Shown here piece by piece: positions 36,601 to 46,023 of a stretch of 64,000 nt of DNA. A program made the position numbers and the translations under genes. This DNA is from Oryzias latipes. Lineage: Eukaryota; Chordata; Actinopteri; Beloniformes; Adrianichthyidae. The first letter of the stretch is position 1; every line of letters begins with the position of its first letter. Under the pieces are notes generated by a model. It did no database searches, was not told the origin of the DNA, and saw only the letters and a program-made list of their open reading frames with translations. The DNA lies in NCBI RefSeq assembly GCF_002234675.1, contig NC_019866.2:18025311-18089310 (forward strand). The letters run 5' to 3'.

Positions 36601-39600
36601 GGACGTGTCGGTGATGGACCTGCTGCAGGACCGGGAGGGCTTCACCTGGAAGGGTCACGACAGACTGGAACCCCGCCTTAAACCCGCCCCCTTCCTGCCA
36701 GGCTTTCAGCCACTGGTGCTGCTGCAGTGCCTGCCCCCTGCCTCTGTTACAGCGGTGGCGCTGCACACCGAGTGGAATCTGGTCGCCTTTGGGACCAGCC
36801 ATGGGTTCGGGCTTTTCGACTACCACAGACGAAATGCGGTTCTGGCCAGGTTTGAGACTGTATAAATAGGGGGGTTATTTTCTTAAAGGGATAAAACACA
36901 AACTTTTGTTTTTCTCTGTTTTTCATAACATCTCTTTCCTGCTGTTTTTTTTTCTTGCAGGTGCACCTTGCACCCAAACGACTCGTTGGCGATGGAAGGC
37001 CCCCTGTCCAGGGTCAAGTCATTAAAAAAGTCTCTGCGGCAGAGCTTCAGGCGCATCCGCAAAAGCCGGGTGTCGGGGAAGAAACGCGCCGTGATCACAA
37101 CCACCAGCAAGGTAAGCAACTTCCTGCTCTGAAGATCATCCAGAACACTGAAGCTGAGCTGAGTTCTACAAATGTTCCTGAGAAATGCAGGTCCAAGAGG
37201 CCAACGCCGCTTTGGCTGAGCAGGAGGAGGTCGCTCCGGTGCAACGAAGGATTGAGCCGCGGTCGGCAGACGACTCTCTGTCCGGCGTGGTCAGATGTTT
37301 TTGCTTTGCAGACACATTTCTGCGTGACGGTGTGTTGAAAAAGGAACTTGGTAAAACCTTTTTTTTAAACTTTGGAGAAATATTCCATGAAAAGATCCCC
37401 TTTGTCCTTTAGGCACACACCACGGCCCCACACTTTGGGCGGGGACCAACTCGGGCAGCGTGTACGCTTATGCCCTGGAGGTGCCCGGCGTGGATTCGGG
37501 CCGCACGTGTGAGCGGGGCGGAGCCAGCGAGAGCAGCATGTGCGTGGAGGCGGTGCTGGGTAAAGAGATCCAGCTGATGCACAGGGCTCCTGTGGTGTCC
37601 ATTTGTGTGCTGGATGGGCGAGGAAAACCGCTGCCCGACCCGTACGAAGCGTCCCAGGACTTGTCCATCGCACCTGACATGACCAACGCTCACTCAGTTC
37701 TCATCGCCTCAGAGGAGCAGCTCAAGGTGAAGAACTGAGAAGAGAAAATGCTGTCAGATAGCTGATGGAGGTGTAGTTTTGACCTCATCCGCTCTTTGTC
37801 CAGGTGTTTTCTCTTCCTAAAGTGAGTGCGAAGACCAAGTTTAAGCTGACGGCTCATGAAGGCTGTCGAGTGAGGAAGGTGGCTCTGGTGCTCTTCAGCT
37901 CTGCCGTTCAGGAGGAATACAGCGAACACACGCTGGTCTGCCTCACCAACATGGGAGACATGCACCTCTTCAACATGCCTGGCCTCCGACCTCAGGTGGG
38001 TTCCGCTCCACTCTCAACCAAAACCAGAACCTTTACGATTTTTGATGGAGGAATTGGTCTTCAGGTGCGTTTTGACTGTATTCGTAAAGAAGACATCAGT
38101 GGCATTGCGTCGTGTGTCTTCACCAAGAACGGACAGGGTGAGGCTGACTCTGCCTTCAAATGTTCTCACTGAAGGCTTCATGGATCAACTAAGCCTTTTA
38201 ACACTCGATTATCTCTCTTTTTAGGGTTCTACCTGATCTCTCCTTCAGAGTATGAAAGGTTCTCCTTGTCTGCAAAGGTTCTCATCAAACCGCAGTGTTC
38301 TGTTCCGCTGCACAGACACCTGGGGCACATGTTCACCTGGTAACAAATCTCCCAAACAACTTAAAACATGAATATGATTGTTTCTGTGTTTAACCAATTC
38401 AATGCCACAATATTTGAATATTCTATGTTATTACAGAAGCACTAAAGGTTAATTGTTTATACCAGAAATGGGCCAAATGAACAGCTGGACTTTTGGGGGA
38501 CATTTCATGTATGTCAAAGATTTTTCTACAAAGAATCAACTCTAAAACTAAATACACACCAGACATTTGACCTGCATTCAAGAACATGTTTAGCCCATGG
38601 TGTTTACACTGGACAAGCAGAAAGGGGCTTCTTCTTTTCTTTTCCTGCTGTTAACTAGCGCATGTCACCACATACAACTGGACGAGGCTTGGTGCAAAAT
38701 GGCGAATAGGTGCAAATGGTGAAAATGGATTACGATCGCGTCAGACAAGCGGCTTTGGTCTATCTTTGAAAAACAAACTCAGAAGTCTTCAGGCTTGTCG
38801 CCCTGTCTGGGAAATAGGAGTCCCTGATTGGTCAAAGTTCGTCCTGGTTTATTTGTCATTGCTGGTTCAATGGCTTCGCTCTTTGTACATTGAGCCTGAA
38901 AACAGACTGCAGAAGCCAGAAACATAGATTGACTCTTCATTGAAAGCTTAAACGCGTTGTCTTGGATGTGAACGTAGCTTCAAAATCACTCTAAAGTAAT
39001 ATAATACATTCACATTTTTATTATTTCACTAAGCAGTTTAACCCTTTAAAAACACTTTGTTAGAAACCCCCCACAAAACTGTTTTTTGATGGAACTTTGT
39101 AGAAAATTTTCCTTTTAAAATTTCAACCAAATGAATTGGATAGAGGTGGTATTTTTTTATGCTGTTCTTATTCATTTTTGTGACACTTTTGCAGCTAGAA
39201 TGCTGTTAGTTTCCACTGAAGACAGACTTTTTATCCTTCTGTTGTACCATACATTTAGTCACACTGCTTATATACATTTGAAAACATTTAGGTTTTGTCT
39301 AAATTCCTTCACTACTACTATAATAGTCCAAAAGTGCTCTGAAACGTCTCTGCAAAAATTAGTGTGCATAGATGCTCACTAGGCGAGTATAGACCTCAAT
39401 GCATTGCATTTTAACAATATCTCATTAAAAAAAATTATTTTTATTTTTATAAATCATCCAAGTTAGTATCGGAAGACAGTGGATTCAAAAATATATTTAT
39501 AAATATTAAAAAGATTCATATTTATTTGTTTTTTACTTTGACAACTGATAGGAAAAAAACTACGTAGTGAGGATGTACCCGAATGATGTTAAAATCTAGG

Positions 39601-41887
39601 GTGCTGGATGGTCCTACACTCAGCATTACACACCTGGTCCTTCAGTACTGATACGTCTGAATCACTCAACCTCTCATTAACCATTTTATGATGCAGAAAC
39701 GAGCTTTGCATTGCATATTGAAAATTCCTGTTGCCACAATAAATGCCTCTAAATAAACTGAATAAACAAAACAGTAAACAAATCTCGTTATTCAACTACA
39801 GCCAGCAAAAAACATTGAAAACAATGACATAAATTTGGAATATTATATATTTGGATATTTATCATTTAACTCATCGAAAAATCCATCCTCCTCTCCTCAA
39901 AAACAGTTCGATCACCCTGCATTTAGATTATCGCGCATCAGTTCCGTCAAGAACTCCTTCTCTATCGCCATCAAGGCCAGTGCTGAGAGCTGCGTCTGTC
40001 CAGTTGTGTTTCTGCTTAGGTTTTAATTCGCTTTAGAGCTGAAAATGTCAGCTCGACAGACGCACAAATCTTTACAGCTGCTTCATGATCTCACTCCGAT
40101 TTTTCTGATGTAGGAAGTCAAGGAGATCAGTGGGAGATGTTCCTGCAAAATCATCCATGGCGTACATTACAGTCAGCTCTGTTTTTAACTGAGACGGATC
40201 AAAAAGTTCTCCGTGACTCTGTGTCAAACTGGGCAAGGCTGTATGACGTTGCCTAAGGCTGCTAGAAGGCCCTGCTGAACATGAACTCAAAATCTGATTG
40301 GTTGAAGGAAATTAATGTCCTACATTGATTTTGCATTAGGCCAGCAGAAAGTGACCCTGCTTGGCAACAAAGGACAGCTGAAATGTGATTGGTTAAATGC
40401 TCCAATATGAAAATACATCTGTTTGGAAGCAGCATAACCATCATAAACACAATAAAAGAGATCAGACAGACCATTTTTTTAAGGATTTAATGAGTATGCA
40501 TGGACAAATCTAATTAACACATGATTCAGATATTTTTTTAGGCCTCAGAAGACCCTGACGGCCCACCACTGCCCACACTATATAGTCTTTTAGGAATTAA
40601 GAAGTAGTGGAAGGAAGGAATTCCAATCCAGCTTTAGTGATACTAGTCACGTTCTGTGGAAGATTTCACTGGGATTAGGTTCATCATAGCCTATCAAAAT
40701 TAGATAGTTCTGTTTTCTAGAATTTGTTCAGGAGTTGATATGAAATGGATGTGAATGGGTGATGGAAGCAGTGGAAAAAGAATAAGGATCTTAAAAAGGA
40801 CTCGCATGCATCAGAGGAGAAATTCTTTTACACACTGTTTTTTCGTCTGCTCCAACAATTTGAATAAAGAAATACTCAAACTCAATTTTAGCTTTTTTTT
40901 TTTCATATTTGTCCTCCATTATCAGAAAAAAGCTGTTTATTTTTTCCTATGAAAGGATCTCTTTTGGGAATGCATCCTTCTTTCTGCTTTGAATTTGGAA
41001 CATTTTGTTATTGAGCGGTTTTTCTGTCCCATTACGCTCGAACTCTGCGTTTGTGGATCCTCGTGGTGTAGCAGCCACTTTGGAACACCATTAGTAAAGC
41101 GTTTGTGTGTCTTCACAGTGACGGAACGCCGCCGCAGACGCAGGCCAATGGAACCCACAAAAGCCTGATGGGTCAGGCTGAAGGTGCGTTTGGGAGCTCC
41201 TTCACTTCTTCTCCTCTTCATCTGTTTTGTCTCTTCATTGCTCTCCAAACCCCCTAACCGACCCCTGCACTGGTCTCCATGGTAACCATTCAGCATGCCC
41301 CCATTGCTTCTCCAGTCCAGCTCCCCATTTTTAGCTTGCAGGGAGCTGTGGTTGTCATGGAAACCAGCCATGCTTTCTTGTGGCACTTGGTTTAGCAGGA
41401 CCTTCCATGCAGAGCTGGGAGTGTTTTTGTTGTTTTCCTGAAAATAAGTCAGAAGGTGGAGCTTTGGTGTCCAGGAAAACCAGGATAAGGAATGATCTTA
41501 ATCTGGTTTAGTGGAGGAGTGGTGCCATACATTTATGTATCTAGCATGGGAGGAATTGTGTAAAAATGTATTTTTTATATTTTTCTTCTCTGATGGGGAA
41601 AGCGGACGTCCCTCGGAGCACGCTGTCCTCCCCCCTCCTGGACACCCCACTGGACTCCCCCCTCAGCTGTGCTGACCTCACCTTAGACTCGACTGGAGAG
41701 CTGACGGTGGAGGACGTCAGGGACTTCCTCACGTAAGCACTCACCGTTTGGAAGCCATCGCAGCCATCCACCACGAGAAGTCACTTTTGTGTGTCGCCCC
41801 CCCCCCAGCACGGTGGAGGAGGAGGAAAACAACCTGAGGAACATGAAAGACGAAGAGGGACGCTCACCCGACATCCTCATCAACTGA
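11241..41887 (+). CDS. llgl1: Lethal(2) giant larvae homolog 1 (cell-polarity WD40 protein), complete
   Basis: Lgl1 is a cortical scaffold of the basolateral polarity module (with Scribble and Dlg) that opposes aPKC-PAR6 and binds myosin II and syntaxins. Exons: 11241-11321, 15305-15402, 26796-26877, 26972-27132, 27215-27361, 29762-29924, 30021-30156, 30726-30780, 31433-31587, 31673-31893, 33870-33937, 34301-34493, 36218-36322, 36557-36849, 36961-37111, 37191-37329, 37413-37726, 37804-37995, 38065-38137, 38225-38339, 41119-41183, 41603-41732, 41809-41887. The total of 3216 nt gives 1071 aa, close to human (about 1064). The start MMKFRFRR matches the vertebrate N-terminus. Two beta-propellers of WD40 type and the LLGL block ([27 protein letters not shown]) are visible. 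The aPKC-phosphorylated basic segment (residues about 669-694, [16 protein letters not shown]) is intact. Exon 12 has a Gln4-Glu7 run. The C-terminus, exons 20-23, diverges most from human; an extra or alternative exon in the 2.8 kb intron 20 is possible. Confidence 0.96.
11322..15304 (+). other. llgl1 intron 1 (4.0 kb)
   Basis: No coding exon recognised. It holds one inverted copy of the dispersed TIR repeat (13677-14113), a G12 run near 13953, an A21 run at 14271-14291, and a degenerate stretch at about 12985-13390 with CAGGG/TTCACA-type ends that may be an old DNA transposon. Antisense open frames at 11947-12412 have no recognisable family. Confidence 0.6.
13677..14113 (-). repeat. Dispersed TIR repeat family A, copy 3 (inverted)
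   Basis: It begins AAAGACCCATTCTGATGAAAAT and ends GATCCGAGTGGGACTTTT, the two termini being inverse to each other. An internal G12 run is present. It lies in llgl1 intron 1. Confidence 0.7.
15917..16505 (-). repeat. Dispersed TIR repeat family A, copy 4 (inverted)
   Basis: It lies in llgl1 intron 2, in reverse orientation. It carries the relic frame with the best-preserved start (ATG at 16215, minus strand, peptide including IQPYSFEPD) and ends in AGAAGTGGGTCTTTAAA. Confidence 0.7.
18460..19031. mobile_element. Non-autonomous TIR element B (full)
   Basis: The left end TTAAGGTGTATTCAGAC and right end GTCTGAATGCACCCTAAA are inverted repeats of each other with few mismatches. The inside shares a block with 23470-23700 (AACTATCCCRACAAGGATTGCAAAG, GCCCTCGTAATTCCTG, CTTGACGGCAGTCTGAA). 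No transposase frame is present. The ends look hAT-like, but no target duplication is proven. Confidence 0.65.
19289..19306. repeat. C18 homopolymer
   Basis: Eighteen consecutive C in llgl1 intron 2. Confidence 0.9.
19568..19614. repeat. GC-rich hairpin-forming inverted repeat
   Basis: The arms TGTGAGAGGTCCTGCAGCG and CGCTGCAGGAGCTCTCACA pair over 19 positions with a single G-G mismatch around a 9-nt loop. It lies in llgl1 intron 2 in a GC-richer block. Confidence 0.7.
21084..21420. mobile_element. Tc1/mariner-like relic, terminal region
   Basis: CAGTCGGGACCATAAATGTTTGGACA, then CTGTACATCACCACAGTGAATTTTAAAT and GAAGTGCAGACTTTCAACTCTTATTCCATGGGTTGAA, match the remembered terminal region of fish Tc1-like elements. 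No transposase reading frame survives. It lies in llgl1 intron 2. Confidence 0.5.
23470..23700. mobile_element. TIR element B, internal fragment
   Basis: It shares the internal block of the element at 18460-19031 (AACTATCCCGACAAGGATTGCAAAG, GCCCTCGTAATTCCTGACCAATGA, CTTGACGGCAGTCTGAAAACAGACC) but lacks its clear left end. It lies in llgl1 intron 2. Confidence 0.55.
24366..24399. repeat. GT dinucleotide microsatellite
   Basis: About 16 GT units with one T interruption, in llgl1 intron 2. Confidence 0.9.
24605..24636. repeat. C21-A11 homopolymer pair
   Basis: Twenty-one C followed by eleven A in llgl1 intron 2. Such runs are prone to sequencing length error. Confidence 0.9.
24730..25250 (+). 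repeat. Dispersed TIR repeat family A, copy 5
   Basis: It carries the TTCTAGGAGAGTTTCTGCAGAGCG landmark, relic ATG at 25001 (peptide including IQPYSFKPD) and the GACGTACATGGATCTAGTCG block. It lies in llgl1 intron 2. Confidence 0.7.
27380..27670 (+). repeat. Dispersed TIR repeat family A, copy 6 (internally deleted)
   Basis: Both outer thirds of the family are present (GTTTTTAGCCAAAATCC at the left, TTTCATTGTCAGAAAAATG and TATGAAAGTGG at the right). The centre with the relic frame is missing. Confidence 0.65.
29224..29257. repeat. GT dinucleotide microsatellite
   Basis: About 16 GT units with one T interruption, in llgl1 intron 5. Confidence 0.9.
30823..31288 (+). repeat. Dispersed TIR repeat family A, copy 7, with internal hairpin
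   Basis: It starts AAGTTCCACTCGGATGATC and ends AAGTGGGTCTTTAAA. In this copy the AATACAATCTTT-type block is preceded by its own inverted duplicate, forming the hairpin at 31089-31139. It lies in llgl1 intron 8. Confidence 0.75.
31089..31139. repeat. Perfect 18-bp inverted repeat, hairpin
   Basis: AAGATTGTATATGTGATG (31089-31106) and CATCACATATACAATCTT (31122-31139) are exact inverse copies. With wobble pairs the stem can extend to 23 positions around a CAATG loop. It lies inside a family A repeat copy in llgl1 intron 8. Confidence 0.85.
32293..33190. repeat. Old interspersed repeat block in llgl1 intron 10
   Basis: The block opens with CATTCAATTTTATTTATATAGC and later has CTCATTAAGAGCTCTACGAATCAAAACTAAAATTGTAAAATCAATCCTAAAATGGATAG. 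This matches a high-copy teleost repeat I remember only by pattern. It includes the perfect hairpin at 32623-32659. Orientation and exact limits are uncertain. Confidence 0.45.
32623..32659. repeat. Perfect 16-bp hairpin with 5-nt loop
   Basis: GCCTTGCCCTGATTGT (32623-32638), loop CGGTC, then ACAATCAGGGCAAGGC (32644-32659). The pairing is exact. It lies in an old repeat in llgl1 intron 10. Confidence 0.9.
34443..34475 (+). repeat. Coding CAG4-GAG7 triplet repeat in llgl1 exon 12
   Basis: Four CAG codons followed by seven uninterrupted GAG codons encode Gln4-Glu7 just before the conserved WPPFRK motif. The corresponding human loop is acidic but not a homopolymer. Confidence 0.9.
39866..40255 (-). 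pseudogene. hAT-family transposase pseudogene, C-terminal part
   Basis: Minus-strand pieces read [23 protein letters not shown] and [10 protein letters not shown], then in shifted frames [31 protein letters not shown] and ERRMDFSM before a stop. This is the C-terminal dimerisation region of hAT transposases. At least two frameshifts, an in-frame stop after MKQL and a deletion of the segment usually joining the two halves make it non-functional. The copy is antisense within llgl1 intron 20. A CCCTGACGGCCCACCACTG end at about 40552-40570 may be the matching element terminus. Confidence 0.75.
40810..40935 (+). repeat. Dispersed TIR repeat family A, 3' fragment
   Basis: Only the TTTTTTCGTCTGCTCC ... 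AATTTGAATAAAGAAATACTC ... GTCCTCCATTATCAG segment is present. It lies in llgl1 intron 20. Confidence 0.6.
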
Positions 41888-42284
41888 GCGGGTGAGAGAG
41901 GCCAACAGAAACGAGCCGGGATTTTACAGACACACACACAGACACACCTGTTTTCAATAGAGCTCCTCCAGAGTGAGTAAACTTCAAAGAGCTGTTCAGT
42001 CTGAGATCTGCATTCCAATAACAGAGCCTCATCTCAATCCACAACTCCCTCTCTTCCAGACTGACAGACAGATCTGAACAAAACACCACAAATTGTTTGT
42101 TTAGCTGTTGCAAACATAACTAGTTCTCTAAACTAACCTCTGAACTTGCAGTACAAACTGTAGCTACACACATTTGGGTCAGTCCTATGATGTAAAAGTC
42201 CTTTGGCTCTAAAACGCTTAAGGTGTCATATTCTCTGAAGCAGGAAAATCTGAAGTTGATGAGTAATCACTTCTTCTGAACATG

Positions 42285-42300
42285 TGCTGCCCTCTAGTGG
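42285..42300 (-). promoter_or_regulatory. CTCF-like motif, strong match
   Basis: TGCTGCCCTCTAGTGG, reverse complement CCACTAGAGGGCAGCA, fits the CCASYAGRKGGCRSY consensus at every core base. It lies 400 bp after the llgl1 stop codon, between llgl1 and the convergent flii. Confidence 0.5.
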
Positions 42301-43578
42301 TGAGGATGTAAAGTGCAGTCAGAAAACAGCTTGAACACAGTTGTCGGAAAAAAGGTAATTTAATTTAATTTTAAAAAAGAAAAGTGTTTAGTGTCACAAG
42401 ACAAAAATTTACTGAAAATGTTAAAGGGAGGTGGGATTCCGCAAACATTTTTTTCCTAATGCACATCCTTTAAAAAAAAAAACATGGTAAAGTGTATTCA
42501 ATTTCATAATTTTATTTAATAAACAAAACTTTTATAGAACATTGATTCTATGGATTCATTCACTTTAAGTATTTGTTTAATTTAATTTAAACTGGGGTTC
42601 TAATTTTGGAAAAATCTTTTTTTCTCCTTTTTTGAATGGAGTTATGGAAGTTGGTATGGTTCTTTTTCATGATATTCAATTTTTTTTAAAGAGTCTGTGT
42701 AATAGATCGGGCAGTCATATAAAAGTCAAGTATAAAATAATAAACAGAAAACTAACAATAAATCCATCTTACTTGAATTTCATTTATGAATGTTAATTCC
42801 TTCTTTCAACTACCTTAAATTACGGGTTATAGAGCCCACCTGATTACAAGCCTTTGCATTTTAAGATGGTAAACTATTTTATACACACTCACTCAGAGAG
42901 AGAGACGCAAACACAGATTGAATATTCTTCTTTCCGGCATTATAGCCTATTTATATAAACACACAAAAAGCCAAACAGCATGGAGGTCACTTCAGCTCAC
43001 AGCTACCTCAGTCATGGCGAGGAACTTTACACCCACGATTCCCCACTTCCCATGAGTCTTAGGGGCTAAAGGCGGGGCTAAACCCCACACTGTTGTAGAT
43101 TGAGGATGTGAATGTGCTGAAACCGTGCATGTATGTAAGAAGGAGGAGGGAGCTGCAGCGGAAGGAGGGGAGAGCATGTGTGCAGTGGAAGAGGGGGTTA
43201 GAAAAAGAGCAGCGAAAGTGTGTTGGGGTGTGTGTTTATGTTTGTTATACAGAGGGAAAGAGAGCTGTAATAAATGAAGGTTTCCCCCAGAAGAAGATTA
43301 ATGATTCTTTATTAACCCACTTTGGAGGCTCTGAGGGTCCAAACGGGGAAGTGAACCCCAAAGGAAGATCAAGGAAAGAAAGGAAAAAAATTAATCGCAG
43401 GAAAGGTTCAACACTTGATATATTTACTAAGAAAGACAGTACACAGAAAGAGTTTTCAAATTTTTTATGAGACCATATGATACCAGAGCTTTTCTTTCCA
43501 AACAGTACCTGTGACATGGCAGTAACACTGCAGCAATATGGTAGTAACAGGGGTGGTAAAACAACATGAACGTAAAAG

Positions 43579-43860
43579 TCACTGAGAGCTTTCTTCATCT
43601 TCCTCCTGTGCACTGAAACCATGGAAGTCTTCCTCCTCAGTGTGGGATTGGAATTGTGTCAAACATTCCTGGCCACACACTCTCCCAGTCTCTCCGTTGT
43701 AGTTGTCATGCTCACCCTGAGGCAAATTCACTCCTGAGCTGGTGCTGTTCTCTCCGTCGCGCAGCAGACCAGCTTTTCCAAACCCGTTGGTGATGGTGGA
43801 TTTTTTCACACTGCTTTTAACGATTGCTTTTAACTTGAAAGCTGCATCATATTGTAGTGG
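43579..43860 (-). pseudogene. pogo/Tigger-like transposase relic with internal deletion
   Basis: A minus-strand frame reads YDAAFKLKAIV (like the start of the N-terminal DNA-binding region of pogo/Tigger-type proteins) and runs directly into KSTITNGFGKAGLL followed by an acidic tail (like their C-terminal end, usually I.N.F.KAG). The DDE core would lie between the two and is missing. The assignment is by pattern only. The sequence near 45100-45257 could be the matching terminus. It sits downstream of the llgl1 stop codon. Confidence 0.4.
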
Positions 43861-44229
43861 CGGTCAGGTGCACGTTGGGTCTAATAGCAGCAAGGGATCG
43901 TGGGATGCGGCCAAAGTAAGGCTGAGCATGGCTGTTTCTTTTTATTGCACCATGACTGAGGGGTCTAAGAGCAGAAGTGACATCCATGCTGTTTGGCTGC
44001 TTGTGGGTGTGTTAAAATAAATGGACTTGTTGCTGGAAATGGGAGTACACATTCAGCATCGCTCATATCCTCCTCCTGAGACTGATTGGAATCAAGAGTT
44101 GTATGGTTCATGGCTACCTTTCCGTTACAGTCAGAGTGACAGCTCAGATGACAGACAGCTAGAACCATCTGCTGTTCACTTGGGATTTCCTTCGTGCTAT
44201 TCATTCTCAAAGCGGGAGTTTACATTAAA

Positions 44230-45098
44230 CAGTGTTTTTCAACCTTTTCTGAGCCACGGCACACTTTAACCTTAAAAAAAATCCCGCGGCACACCAGCAT
44301 CCAAAAATTAAAAAAAAACAAGATGGAACTCATGGTCTGTAATGATCTACAGCCCCTCCACAATCTCACATGCATTTTTGAGATAATTGTGGTAGAAAAA
44401 GCTGGAAACTGCAGCTGTTTTTTTTCTAAAAGATGCAATAAAAGTTAAGTTAGAAGATTTAAAAACAGTTTGAAGTGTGTTCATTGGTTTCAAAACGTTT
44501 AACAACAGATCTCCTTGTGCGCTGTCACTCTCACAACCCAATGCAACATGGGAGATGTAGTGCATAAAACGGCCGGAGATCGCGTCTCTGAGCTTCATTG
44601 TTTTGTTCACTTGTTCCACGGTCTGATACGGGATTCTGTGGATAGTTACACCGCTAAAGACGAGCTTTAGCTGGTATTTTTGTTAGAACTGAGCGACTTT
44701 ACGAGCTAAATCGGGACAAGGAAGTGAAGACTTTAACCACTTCTGATTGGTCAGACTGATGACGTGATTAAGCCCCCCAAGAATGATTGGTGGAGACAGT
44801 TAAAGGGGCGGGACTTTTCCAAAATACAGCCAAAGCTGCAGCTGAATCGCGGTACTGTCATTCTTATCAAAATGTCTTTAATAAAATAAAATAAACGCAA
44901 AGAAAAAGTATTTTACGATCTTTTATATTCCTAACTCCTCAGTGTTTTATCAGGGCCTGTTTGGATGAACAGAGAGCTGAAATCCTGGATATGGGAAATG
45001 TTTTTAGATCAGTTTAGATGAGGACAATTTCCCACGGCACACTTGACCATCTCCCACGGCACACTAGTGTGCCGCGGCACACTGGTTGAAAAACACTG
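44230..45098. mobile_element. Non-autonomous hAT element, complete with TIRs
   Basis: The left end CAGTGTTTTTCAACC (44230-44244) and right end GGTTGAAAAACACTG (45084-45098) are perfect 15-bp inverted repeats. Both flanks carry CATTAAA (44223-44229 and 45099-45105), consistent with the 8-bp target duplication of hAT elements after one base of decay. Sub-terminal CACGGCACACT repeats occur on both sides. The element is 869 bp and encodes no transposase. Confidence 0.85.
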
Positions 45099-45099
45099 C

Positions 45100-45260
45100 A
45101 TTAAAAATGCATTCCCCCAGTCCCACGCTTACCTTTTCTCATCGAGCGCCCCTAGCGGCCGTTAGAAAAATTGCATAAAATTAGCCGCTTCGTTGAATAA
45201 GCCGCAGGGTTGAAAGCGTGTGACAAAAGTAGCGGTATATAATCCGAAAATTACAGTAAT
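45100..45260. repeat. Terminal part of a pogo/Tigger-like element
   Basis: The segment TTAGCCGCTTCGTTGAATAAGCCGCAGGGTTGAAAGCGTGTG...AGCGGTATATAATCCGAAAATTACAGTAA resembles the high-copy teleost elements ending in TAAGCCGC/CCGGAAATTACGGTAA. It abuts the hAT insertion, so the insertion probably landed in this older element. Confidence 0.5.
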
Positions 45261-46023
45261 TCATCTTTAGGTTCGATCAACTCAACTTTACTAACCTGTT
45301 AGGTGTTTTTTTAAATTACTCAGTGTGAAGATTTTAAGGGTCTTTGTTGTTTTGTCTTAATATTATGACCTTAATTCGCTTTATTATGCTGTCTTGCTTT
45401 TGAAGTCAAAGGTCAGCAGAATGGTTATTTTATTTAGTGTGAGTTTAAAAACGTCTTTGTGTTCGTTTTAGTGTCGATTTAAATTTTGTTAATTTTCATT
45501 CATTATGTTTATTTTATTGTAATCCGGTTTAAAAATTTTTTAATGAATTAATATCCAACATGCAAATTACAAAAGTGAAAATAAAGGAAACATTTCTTAA
45601 CAACACAGCTTAATCAACAGAAACGATAACAAAAAATAATGATTTTTATGTATAGCAATTTTTAGCTACTAAACGTTGATCATTATTAGTTTTCTCTTAT
45701 TCTGATTTGTGCAGACAACACTTTGGTCAACCTTTTTTTATTTTTCTAGATTCAAATTAAAAAAATTGAATTTGAATTTCAGAATAAAAGCAGCATTAGA
45801 ACAGATGTAATTTAAGGTGATTAGTATTACGATCTCTGGTATGGTTTTACTTTCTTTGATTTAAAACATATTTCATGTAATTTAATATAAATATAATATG
45901 TAATACATCATTATTAGTGGTTTTGTGTTCAGTTTATGCATAGGTTTAGCTCTCAGATGACTTGAATGTGTTTTTACTGGTTAGTTTATTTCTTGACTGT
46001 CTTTCTTGTTTCTTGTCCTTCAG

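Larger units (their letters stand above)
41888..46023 (+). other. Probable llgl1 3'UTR intron
   Basis: Four nt after the llgl1 stop codon a strong donor, G|GTGAGAGAG (GT at 41892-41893), occurs. The next convincing acceptor is TTTCTTGTTTCTTGTCCTTCAG ending at 46023. The interval has no recognised host exon; it holds the CTCF-like site at 42285, the Tigger-like relic and the hAT element. If unspliced, the sequence from 41888 is plain 3'UTR; AATAAA at 42519 could then end it. Confidence 0.5.

Noticed and set aside
40937..41386. Minus-strand open frame of 149 codons
   Set aside because: It lies antisense to llgl1 exon 21 and its introns, with no family resemblance.
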